This document shows, piece after piece, positions 47,001 through 56,293 of a DNA stretch of 64,000 nt. Origin of the DNA: Kalmusia sp. IMI 367209 (Eukaryota > Ascomycota > Dothideomycetes > Pleosporales > Didymosphaeriaceae); the NCBI GenBank assembly GCA_027946365.1, contig JAPEUQ010000003.1, positions 1,984,001 through 2,048,000 on the forward strand, given 5' to 3'. Within the stretch, counting starts at the first letter, position 1, and each line of letters opens with the position of its first letter. The position numbers were made by a program, and so were the translations under genes. The notes under the pieces are model-generated. The model did not search any database and had not been told where the DNA came from. It worked only from the letters and a program-made list of their open reading frames with translations.

Positions 47001-48721
47001 ACGGTCCACCACTCTTAAGGTATGGCAAAACTCTCCTTTCAGCACATCACACATTTGCACACTTTCCTCTCATAAAAAGTAAACTCCATTGCACATTGGG
47101 GTTTCTTCCGGACGCTTCCTCGGAGGCGGGGTTTCTTTTGCTGGTCTGGGGAAGGGTATGGGTTCGAATTGGAGTGGGGGAAATTTACCTTTTTTGCGTG
47201 GTAGTGGGAATTTTTTTGCTAACGGGGTGATAGGTGGGCTCAACAGGAGCAACACCACAGTCTGATGCTGCAGGAGGACTCACTGGCATCGTTTCAGACT
47301 TGCAAACCTCAAAGAAGTTTGTAGTGGTTGCTGAGGTGGTGAGCTGCGATTGTATACAGCTACAAGGTGCGTTGAATACTGTGTGTGCATTGACATGTGC
47401 AGGACATGGCCTTCAGTCTACTATACCATACGAGCAACATGGCTCTACGGCTGCATGATGTACGGCGAAGTCGTATAAAAGTAAACAGCGGCAGCGACTA
47501 AGCGGGATGCATTGCTATGCGGTAGGGGTAGCATTCCTTGCAACCACAGCTCGTAAAATCATCTTGCTAGCGACTATGTGGGACTGGGGAACCAGCCGAA
47601 TCGGCATTCCCTATAGATATCCCATCATAAAGGTCCGCCTCGTTCGATCTGACACAAGGTTACAATTACGTTCGTTCGGACTGTTGCTGTTACATTGAAA
47701 ACGGACAAATATTCGATACTACTGATCTCAGGTTATGATTACTTATGTATGCAAGAGTAGAGCGGTTTGCGAATTGTAGTAGGTTGGATCGCGAGGCTGG
47801 CATCACTTGTGCAGTGTCATCCCGCGGATCTCGGATGATCTTTATGTCCGCCTTTCTCACCGGTCGACTTCAAGCCTCTATATATTGTCGGCTCAGACCA
47901 CCGTGTTGTGATGTAGGCAATATATCAGCGAGCACATGAATCATTTAGAGTTAGATCGACGTTGATCATTCAGGCTTGCACGAAGGGCAGGGGCAGTGCA
48001 AACCTCGCAAAATATGGGTTTCAGTCACACTATGCATACATGTAGTCGCTTGAATTACATTAACGAGGGTCAATGTATCTGCCTAATTGTAGAAGTTATC
48101 AGAATGGATATAGTTATCAAGGATCTCAGAGAGTGTCCCTTTTGGTGGGTCAATACCGGTGAATCCTAGAACGCCTACGGTACGCCACCTACTATAGGCA
48201 TCAAGCAATTGATACTCATCTAGAACTTTGTTAGACTTTGAATTCTGATTCGTGATGACCTGAATCAAGGTAGCAATGTTTCTGCTCGAAATCGCACATC
48301 TAATGCACCCTGTAATCTTATCAGTGTTGCGGGGTAAGCTTGCTGCCTGGCAATGATATCTCGTATACAGCTCCCTTGGCCGCGCCACTGCGCGCAGCTA
48401 CAGTTCCCTTAGTATTTCTGAAGCAACGTCTTCGCTAGGTATTTTTTTCATCGTCCCAGTCGAAATCAGCGTGCTGGTAGTTTTCATCTTCGGAAACGCG
48501 CAGGTCAGCGCGTAGCGGGGCCAAGACCTTAGCTTGCACCCAGGCACGAGCCTCATTCAGAACCAACAGCGTGGTTTATACCCCACTACGGAGGCACTTT
48601 TTTAAGGTTACGACTCACTATAATCACAAATACTCTAGTCACTACTAAAGGGCATCCGTGGATTGGGTACAGTGGGGCTGATTCCTCACTTTCCAACAGG
48701 AGCACTTTTGAAAACAGTGTG
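41075..48721. other. 7.6-kb stretch without a supported gene
   Basis: The left part (41.1-43.5 kb) is GC-rich with overlapping open frames on both strands (for example 41514-42068 plus, which starts at GTG, and 42592-43008 minus) that look compositional; it probably includes the 5' UTR and promoter of the gene ending at 41074. 43.5-46.6 kb has scattered short frames, some with a coding look (a plus-strand frame around 45920-46100; 46187-46507 with hydrophobic spans) but no recognisable family, so decayed genes are possible. 46.7-48.7 kb holds nothing I can name apart from a tRNA-like 5' half near 46981 that lacks a matching 3' half. Confidence 0.4.
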
Positions 48722-50152
48722 ATGGGTACCAAGGCTGAGATCGTGGAGACCCACCATCTTCGATTAGAGACACCTACAGAGCTCGATCCCGAACTTGCTT
48801 GGCCATCTGGATCTACAATGGATCCTGCTGTTCAACCTACAACGCCTACCGAGCCCGATGATATTATTACTGCCGAGCCATCCGCACTCGAACTGGTGCC
48901 TACAAGTCGACCTACATCACATACAAAGACTCTATCTTCACACGAGTGGCCTTTTGCGCATGCACCGATAGTAGATCTCAAAGACGTGAAAATACGGCGA
49001 TCAACTCCACGCTCGACGCCAGGCAGAACACGCGAAGCACGACAAGCTGGAAGAATACCGCGACAGGCCAAACCCGCACCTACGATAGGCCCTAGCAGAG
49101 TCGAATGCAGCATCTGCCTCGAAATTCTACCACCACAGTCCTTCCTCATATATCCCGACCTTAATGAACGCCGCGTGCCACCCGACTGTTACAAGCACCT
49201 GTCGCCCTACGGAAAGCTTCTCTCCGGCGTATGCATCGACATCGCATCTGACGGAAACCACGCTGTAGGAGCCGAGCCTGTCTGCAAGTCCTGCTTATCT
49301 CGGTACGTTACCGAGCAAATCACTACCCGCGGCATCGATCAAATTCAATGCATCAAAAAAGGCTGCATCCCGTCGCGTCCCAGCCTCGCGTGGAAACACT
49401 ATGTAGCGTACTTCTTGAGTCCCGATGACCAGGCGGCATACTATGAGAAGCTGTCGCATACGATATATGAGCATGATAAGTGGGTGTGTCCGGCGCACTG
49501 TGGGTGCGAAGAAGGATGGACCGCTGGCCCTAAAGACACTGGAGGTTGGCCTCACGTGGAATGTCCTGAGTGTCAGGGGAGGTTCTGCGCTGGGTGTCGT
49601 GTGCCGTGGCATATGGGTCTGACGTGTCAGGAATTCCAGCGCGCGAGGAGATGGTTTGATGCGTCCCCTACTTCTCTGTCTCCTTCACCATCATCATGGT
49701 TTTCCGCCTCGTCTTCGGCGAGTAACGATAGTGTGGAATCTATGGCTAAGCTGAAGGAGCCGCTGGACTTCAATTATCTTAGCCTTAGGGAGATGCACCA
49801 GCTTGGGGCGCGTCTGTGTCCCAGATGTCAGACGCCCATTATTAAAGACGGGGGATGTAATAATATGCACTGCCAGCGGTGTGGGTTGTACTTCAAATGG
49901 CAGAAGGGAGAGAAGGTGCATGCAACGAAACAAGATGGATTGATAGGGCGACATATAAGGAGCGGGTGCTTCAGGCAGATCGGTGCATGGGTGTGGCAGC
50001 GGAGGATTAGGAGAAGGTTGAAAAGGGAAAGCACATGGCCGATGTGTGAAGTGGATGCTTTGGTAAAGAGGGAAGAGGAGAGGATAGCGAGGGAAGAGAG
50101 GAGAATGGCGAGAGAGGCAGAAAGTGGAGACGGATGGAGAGGCTCATGGTGA
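48722..50152 (+). CDS. RBR-type (RING-IBR-RING2) E3 ubiquitin ligase
   Basis: Single-exon 476-aa protein. RBR ligases take ubiquitin from an E2 onto a catalytic cysteine in RING2 before passing it to a substrate. RING1 begins with ECSICLEILPP (~residue 127) and continues to EPVCKSCLSRYV. The IBR reads WVCPAHCGCEEGW, then VECPECQGRFCAGCRVPWHMGLTC. RING2 reads RLCPRCQTPIIKDGGCNNMHCQRCG, where the Cys after DGG is the expected catalytic residue. The N-terminal ~120 residues are disordered; the C-terminus is a basic Arg/Glu helix (KREEERIAREERRMARE). ATG 48722 is used; the codon before it is GTG. Several fungal RBR genes of this form sit in accessory regions, as here, and substrates are unknown. 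Confidence 0.9.
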   Translation: MGTKAEIVETHHLRLETPTELDPELAWPSGSTMDPAVQPTTPTEPDDIITAEPSALELVPTSRPTSHTKTLSSHEWPFAHAPIVDLKDVKIRRSTPRSTPGRTREARQAGRIPRQAKPAPTIGPSRVECSICLEILPPQSFLIYPDLNERRVPPDCYKHLSPYGKLLSGVCIDIASDGNHAVGAEPVCKSCLSRYVTEQITTRGIDQIQCIKKGCIPSRPSLAWKHYVAYFLSPDDQAAYYEKLSHTIYEHDKWVCPAHCGCEEGWTAGPKDTGGWPHVECPECQGRFCAGCRVPWHMGLTCQEFQRARRWFDASPTSLSPSPSSWFSASSSASNDSVESMAKLKEPLDFNYLSLREMHQLGARLCPRCQTPIIKDGGCNNMHCQRCGLYFKWQKGEKVHATKQDGLIGRHIRSGCFRQIGAWVWQRRIRRRLKRESTWPMCEVDALVKREEERIAREERRMAREAESGDGWRGSW

Positions 50153-51027
50153 GGTGATGGTTTTTCGTTGTCTTTGTAAGGGTAGTGAGCTGTGTCTTTG
50201 CATTGGATGGGGACGAGGTCATTCTATTTCTGTTTGTGGATGTTTGTGTGCGAAACGAAGGGTTTCAATAATGCCTGACACACATAATGTACGAACGATG
50301 TTGGTATAAATATCTATGGATCGCCGCCACCGTACACCTACGGTCCCAAAATTCCCCTCTGTATTCGTTTACATCGAAAACCGTTCTTGAGCTATGATTA
50401 TACAACATCTCATCTAGATGTCTCGCTCACTATATAATATCCTTCTTATGTTACAGCAACATCATTTCCAGCGATAGTCATATGACCACAACCTTGTTAG
50501 GATCCAGAATCCAGAAGAGAGCTGTGCCCGGTTTTGTATACAATTACCCACCACCATTCGCTGACAAGGTAAGTCAGCCGTGAACTGGGCCGTAGGCGCT
50601 AGAGTCACGTGACTGCTCACCAGCGAGCGCTCAGTAATGAGCAGCAATGCTCTAGTATATAGGAACATCAAGCGCCTACTCTTTGCACTGATGTTCAAAT
50701 TGATGACCAGTCAACGACCTATTGTCTGAAACTCTAACTACTTGTTGCTTCGTTATCTCACAACCACGATACCTACAACCCATTAGCTCACTCACGTGAC
50801 TGATCCCCTACTTCCCCTACTGTTACCCCTGCCCGGCAACCAACCCTAGACCCTTACAGGACTAGATACCCCAGAGGATTTAACAGTAGGCTGATAACTC
50901 TACTCTTAAGAGAGTTACAAACGACTAGAACTAAATAAGAGTACTCAAATTTTAAACTCTGACTATGCTTTAACCGGATCCTCCCTAAGATTTAATGATC
51001 CCAGTCACGGATTGACCCACTACCTAA
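50153..51027. other. Intergenic
   Basis: Contains two TCACGTGAC E-box-type palindromes (50604-50613 GTCACGTGAC, and 50791-50800). Otherwise no gene, RNA or repeat is supported. Confidence 0.4.
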
Positions 51028-51589
51028 ATGGTGAAAAAGCGTCCTCTTGTGCTGACTGCTGGGCCCAAGTCTGCCGAATCGAAGTGTTCCCTGCGTCCGG
51101 ATAGCCCTATTCTTCCCAAGACACCTGTAAGCCTTCACAAGGTTCAATCGACTCTCATTCCTGATAAGTCTCTAGGCTCCCATAAAGTCACCATTTCGAA
51201 GCATTCTAGCCGGTCAGACAATTGCAAATGCGACAGAGAAACCTTACTCGCCCGAGCCTACGCCTCGTAAGCGTATTGCAAACGGGGATCTCAACGACCC
51301 GATGTACTGCACTATCGGGTACCCAAATGCAATTTCGAAAACCAGAGAACCTTCGGCGAGCAGACCTCTCGTACGCATGGATTCTCACAGAAGTGTGGCT
51401 CCGAAGTCTTCCATGCCAGCTCAACTGAAGTATCTTGCATACAAGGAATACGAAAATCGTGAGGAGGATGCTGTTCGTGCTGTGGCCTTGCGTCGGAAAG
51501 CGCTTCAAGAGGTCGAGCGGCTCTCTATAAAGGTGAAAGAAAAGGGGATGGTGTTGCGGGTGACGAATCTAGACCCGGATATGGATTAG
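51028..51589 (+). CDS. Small hypothetical protein, 170 aa
   Basis: Two exons, 51028-51126 and 51176-51589, joined by a 49-nt intron with consensus GTAAGC donor and CTCTAG acceptor. Splicing connects SPILPKTP to APIKSPFRSILAGQ in frame, which supports a real gene more than either half alone. The product starts MVKKRPLVLTAG, is rich in Pro, Ser and Arg in the middle (EPTPRKRI), and ends in a charged helix (YLAYKEYENREEDAVRAVALRRKALQEVE region). No known domain is recognised and no signal peptide is visible. A role in the neighbouring HET/NLR region cannot be inferred. Confidence 0.6.
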
Positions 51590-52208
51590 GCATCTTGTAG
51601 GCCTAAGCAGTGAGTGAGGCGGGAGATGTACAATAATGAGATTTTTGGCATTATGAACGTAGATTTAGATATGAGTAGCTAACGACATTGAAGTCGCTTC
51701 AAAACGAATTGGGCTGATACAGTTGGTGATGACGTTGGTCCACTTTCGTGCACAGATATCAGGTTCGTCCCAATGAAGCAATCGTGGTGTACATAAATAC
51801 GGTTTTTAAGTCCGTAATTTGCGGATCTTATATTGAAACAAAGAACATGATGTCAAAATCTTATCTAGCTTCGAAGTTGGTCTGCAGAAACCTGGAATTG
51901 CAATCCCTTTGTTGTAATGAAATCCATTCTATTAACACTTGAAACCCTAGCGGGGATTTACAGCTTCGACAGTTCAAACTCTAGCTCTACTTTTGCCGTT
52001 GTTTACTACAGTCTTCTCTAGTGCCGCATCGTTGATCTTCCTAATTCATATGGACTTCCTGCAACAATTGTCCGTAAATGGAGCTTACTCTTCGTTGTCT
52101 AGTGGTTTTCTTTCTATATAACGCTGAAACTGTCCATTTTCACACGATGGGCATTTCGCTTCACCTAGAAGCGGTCAGTGCATTAGAAGGTATTCCATGA
52201 CAAGGTGT
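51590..52208. other. Intergenic
   Basis: Convergent 3' regions of the small plus-strand gene and the minus-strand gene at 52209. No further feature seen. Confidence 0.4.
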
Positions 52209-52808
52209 TTACTGGCCGTGAGATGGTCCCTTCACCAGCAAATCTAGGAAGGTTGGAGAAATATCTTCATATGCAGCCCAACCCTCCCGCTCGTACTCAT
52301 GGGGCGCCATTTTGACGATGAACACATCTCCCCAATACGAGTGGCTGTCTCCTTCATTTATCCATCTAGGGATAGATTTATTTTGCGGTAGATCATCCAT
52401 GGCAAAGCTCCAAAATAAATAATAAACTCCCGCACAGCTTGCATGACGTTCCTGTAGTAGAATGCGCTGTGTTGGCACGCGACATCGCTGTATGAGATTG
52501 CGTCCTTTCCAGGGATGGAACATAGATAGGAGACTGTATGGTTCTAGGAAGTTTCTTAGTTGCTGGAGTTCCAGTCTATGTATGTCGCGCATGATCGTGC
52601 CATCTTCCGTAACCCAATATTTGCGAACATCAGGAATATGTACGAGGAATGAGTCTGTGGCCTCGTCCGCTGCGGGTCGAGTGTTGAGCGCAATGAGATG
52701 AGGCGATGTGCCGTCGGCTGGGATTCGGACAGCGATGATGGCAGCGTTTGGGGGAGTGGGCTGTTGTGGTAGCTGTTCTTTTGCGAAGTTCAAGACTGAG
52801 GAGAGCAT
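52209..52808 (-). CDS. Hypothetical fungal protein, 199 aa
   Basis: Uninterrupted frame from ATG 52808. It begins MLSSVLNFAKEQLPQQ and contains SFLVHIPDVRKYWVTEDG, LEPYSLLSMFHPWKG, a Cys-containing segment and SHSYWGDVFIVKMAPHEYEREGWAAYEDI. Composition and length look like a genuine globular protein, with even use of aromatic residues. No family is recognised, and no signal peptide or membrane span is evident. It diverges from the DUF3632 gene to its right, 474 bp away. Confidence 0.6.
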   Translation of the reverse strand: MLSSVLNFAKEQLPQQPTPPNAAIIAVRIPADGTSPHLIALNTRPAADEATDSFLVHIPDVRKYWVTEDGTIMRDIHRLELQQLRNFLEPYSLLSMFHPWKGRNLIQRCRVPTQRILLQERHASCAGVYYLFWSFAMDDLPQNKSIPRWINEGDSHSYWGDVFIVKMAPHEYEREGWAAYEDISPTFLDLLVKGPSHGQ

Positions 52809-53282
52809 TTTGTCAGTTTAGAGAGTATTGAAAACCGTATCTTTAGGAGAAGAGGATATCGTAGAATGAGTAGGGTCAGCCCATGTCAATCGCTTCCCAG
52901 CTAGATTCGAGTCAGCTGATGCGGGGATCCTGGCAGCTGATGGAAAGGCCCGCGGATTGTTGCTTCTTTAACTGCTAGTTGCGCAAGGAATAAGGCTCAG
53001 AGACCTGGCCTATGCCTGCGGTGCTGTAATTAGTCTCGCATAGTATCAAAGAATTTATGATGTGAAGTGCTGAACAGATGCACCTTCACAAGCATGCTGC
53101 AGTCTCAAGCATTGTTTCTTTTTCACGAGTGTTACTGACAGGTTCTATCCTGAAAAGGCTTAGTGTGACACAGGATTCTTATGTCAGCCATATTTTCCCA
53201 TAAAAAGGGCAACTTCACAACACCATCGCAAAACATGTGCACTAGACTGTAAGCATCTTAGAAACTGTTAATACTGACAGAA
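52809..53282. promoter_or_regulatory. Divergent promoter region
   Basis: 474 bp between two head-to-head start codons (52808 minus, 53283 plus). It is expected to carry both promoters; no specific site was identified. Confidence 0.4.
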
Positions 53283-54349
53283 ATGGCTGCAGAAATACAA
53301 GCATCGCCTATGCTCGACCCTCAACTCTATGAAGACTGGGACGATGAAGATGATATCCGCTGGAAGTCCCCACTTGAGGCACTCATCAACGGCACTCAGA
53401 CGCCTCTCCAAGCAGCCCAGAGCGTCGATAATATGACTCGCATTGAAACCAACGAACGGCTCCAAAAGCTTGTCAATTACGCTAAACTCCATAAATTGAC
53501 TGCTGAAGAACAAGAGTCAAGTGACTGGGGCGGCCTCTGCCCGCCAAATGCAGGTTCGATCGCACATGAAGTTCTGAGGGCCTTTTGTAGAGTATCTACG
53601 GCGTTTTCTCCATACAGTGAAGGCCAAAATCGATTGATAGAATTTTTGGAGGAGTTGAGGAACCTCCCCCGATGGATGGAACCAGAAACTCGTCCCGATG
53701 AAAACGGAAAAGTTCATCGAACCGAGTTTTGGGCTTTTGGATATAGTTGGATCGGACTTGAAGATGAGTTTCGAAGGCAGCATGATGGTGGGTCATTTCA
53801 TCTTCTCTCATCACCTTTTAGATCTACGCCTATAAGTTCATCTCTGATAGCTCTGCGTGAACCGAGAAAATGGAGTCAATGTTAGTATTACATAATAACA
53901 TAAAAACAGAAGTTAAGCCATATTATTATCGCGACAATGCCGCTCACAATCGCTGGCGAAATCTTCAACATATTATGGCCCGCATCACAGCAAGCAAGCT
54001 TATATACTGCGCTCCTTTCAACGCCCTTCAAGATATATTACCATCTAGTAGGCCACATAATAAGTGCAGTTTTGAGTACGATATAATAGCTGCGGCGCAA
54101 TGGATCATATGGCCTATTGAATGTCGCTATGTCTACCAAGAATGCTTAAAGAGAGAGACTATGGATCACTTTTGGGAGCCGTGGAGTAGGAATCGATGGA
54201 GTCAGTGGAAAAAGGAGTTTGGATCTGTTCTAGAAAACGATAAGTACGATGACAAAACGAAAAGTGTGGTGAGAAAGGCGCTTCGGGAGATAAAAGACAT
54301 CGAGAAAGAGATCATTGAAGAAGATTCTGGGGAGAGCGATCAAGATTAG
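53283..54349 (+). CDS. DUF3632-type fungal protein
   Basis: Two exons: 53283-53787 and 53886 (or 53910) to 54349. The donor is GTGGGT at 53788. Two in-frame acceptors 24 nt apart (TTAG at 53885, ACAG at 53909) both keep the reading frame, giving about 313 or 321 aa in total. The N-terminus has a short acidic start (LYEDWDDEDDIRW). The C-terminal half holds the recognisable DUF3632 block: RWRNLQHIMARITASKL, then CAPFNALQDILP, AAAQWIIWPIECRYVYQEC, and a closing charged helix. This is a large, lineage-expanded fungal family of unknown function. An acceptor at 53850 would give a premature stop and is rejected. Confidence 0.75.
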
Positions 54350-56293
54350 TTCTAGATGGATAATTTCTTTGTCGTATTGGAAACAGTGCGTATATGATAG
54401 AGAGAAAGACAGATTGAAGAACAATGGACTCTTCTACTACGTTGAATTCGTAGACAGCCGCTGGAAATTTGGCTTGCAAAATAACCGAGAGCTATAGTTG
54501 TGTACTCATGCGAACGGAGCTAGCCTGTGATAGAGAATGCATTCAGCCGAGCGTACGGACACTTTCATGCCTTAACAAACATTGGCAGATGGTGCGGCAA
54601 ACTGCGCCTGCCGAAAGAGTATAGGTAGCCACATTGTACTTAATAGTTCTCTGTCTTGTTTTCTATGCTAGAGACCATCATTATGAATATACAAGGCATC
54701 CTATTAACAACCCAATCACCGCTTAATCGTTCAAAGGGTCCTGAATTATAAGCGTATTACGTGCTAATATCGCTACATTTACACAATGTTGTTGTTTAGG
54801 GAATACTTCAGGGGTGCATATATTCTTCCGACGTCTCCAATATTCCTTTTGTACACCATTCGGTTTGGATCTTCTCAAAACCCTATCACTTCGTTGTTAC
54901 AATCGAAAAATGACCATTCCACACACTGGACCACCACATCGTCTTGACGACGGTAGTGCAACTGTATATATGGCTGAAGACAATCCGAGGTCGGGGTTCA
55001 ACGCACCCAGCAACAGCGTCATTGCTTCGAAATCTGCCACTGGTGTCTCCATGAACAGCGTCTCATTGAATTGTGAATTCTATGAGCAGGCTCACGAGGC
55101 GAGGATTGAATTGAGAGTCTGCAATGTTATCAAGCGATAATTCTATCCGGTCTGGGAACTTTATACATTAGGTGGTGAAAAAATTGATACAGCTTATTTG
55201 AATGCAGTGAAATTGCGATTTAATGTTCGCCTTCGTGTCATATTGTATGAGCTTTCGGTCGTAGTATATAATATGTAAGAAATACAAACATCCATCACTT
55301 GCACTCTCCTGATGCGAACCTCCAAATACTTTCATGATAAAATTTTGATTCTTTCAGTACTACCATGGGTCGTATTCGATACATCGCCCTCACTGAAACA
55401 AGAAGAGTGGAAATAAGAAGAGGCGTCAATGGCCTTATGAGCCATGTGGCGTAGAGTGAGGCTTATCGAAGCGACCATAGCTCGCCCCGAAATAGCTAAC
55501 GTTCGTCTCTGTGTCGAGAGCAACCCTCCGTAACGAGCCAAATTCTAGGTATTCTGGCGTCACAACCAATTAAACTTCTTTTAAACATCTTTCTATACTT
55601 AATAATATGTGATTACTGTAGCCTGGTTTCTCTAGCACTCGTACAACGCTTCCTATCTTAAAGTACGTTGGCGTCGCCACTATATCACCGGCCTGCTAAG
55701 AAACCCGATCCAATAGCATTACAGAGTAGCTCCACTATAACACCATCGTCGACTCACGCTGTTAGTAATAGGTACAAGATAGTAGCATTTAAGGCGCGGA
55801 ACCCTCCTATTGCGTTTATAGATTATGCTGTACAGGGTGATTCATGCGATGTCGCTACACCGATCGGTACTCACCCATCAAAGGAACCACTATTAAATCT
55901 AGCGCAAAGCTGTAAGCTTAGCACTCGGGGTGCAATTGATCCTATGTAAGCGTGGTAGTTCCGAGGCCCTGGCTGCTGTTGTGGCTGTAGAATCCCCACT
56001 GGAGAGCGCCAAGCCTTGCCACCACCATTTGCAGAGACAACATCCAGCGCCTTAGCAGCTTAGCTGTCATTCATGAATTTTACGCACGAGTCACGGACAA
56101 CCAAGCTCGAGGGTCGCTTCTAGCATGGAGCCAGCTATCGCCATGGGTGCACTTGCTGCCAAAAGCGAACTGACCCCTCGTTACGAGACGTTGTAGCAAC
56201 AGCCACAATTAGATTGCTACATAACATCTAAAGTCATATTTACATAGTATGAGCTTTTTTGTCTTAGGTTCTACATGATTCGTTAAGACAATG
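54350..56293. other. AT-rich intergenic region with one doubtful small frame
   Basis: About 1.9 kb. The 54910-55140 frame is listed separately. A 93-codon frame at 55668-55949 begins at a non-ATG codon and has no family match, though its composition is coding-like. No transposon ends were found by eye. Confidence 0.4.
54910..55140 (+). CDS. Possible 76-aa hypothetical protein
   Basis: Frame from ATG 54910 starting MTIPHTGPPHRLDD and ending in a helix-like EQAHEARIELRVCNVIKR. It shows no signal peptide, domain or splice evidence. It may be spurious, and it is included only because it has a clean ATG and a coding-like amino-acid mix in an otherwise AT-rich stretch. Confidence 0.22.
   Translation: MTIPHTGPPHRLDDGSATVYMAEDNPRSGFNAPSNSVIASKSATGVSMNSVSLNCEFYEQAHEARIELRVCNVIKR

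Noticed and set aside
46981..47025. tRNA-like 5' half (TGGCCCAGCGG with a CTCTTAA loop)
   Set aside because: The D-arm/A-box look is good, but no T-arm with GTTCRA follows at the right distance; the nearest GGTTCGAAT (near 47160) does not form a matching stem. At most a relic.
48083..48388. 101-codon minus-strand ORF
   Set aside because: There is no ATG at its start and no family features; it was not supported as a gene.
48609..48622. 14-bp match to the core of the phage T7 promoter
   Set aside because: Only TACGACTCACTATA matches and the GGG initiation bases are absent. There is no vector sequence around it, so chance is the best explanation.
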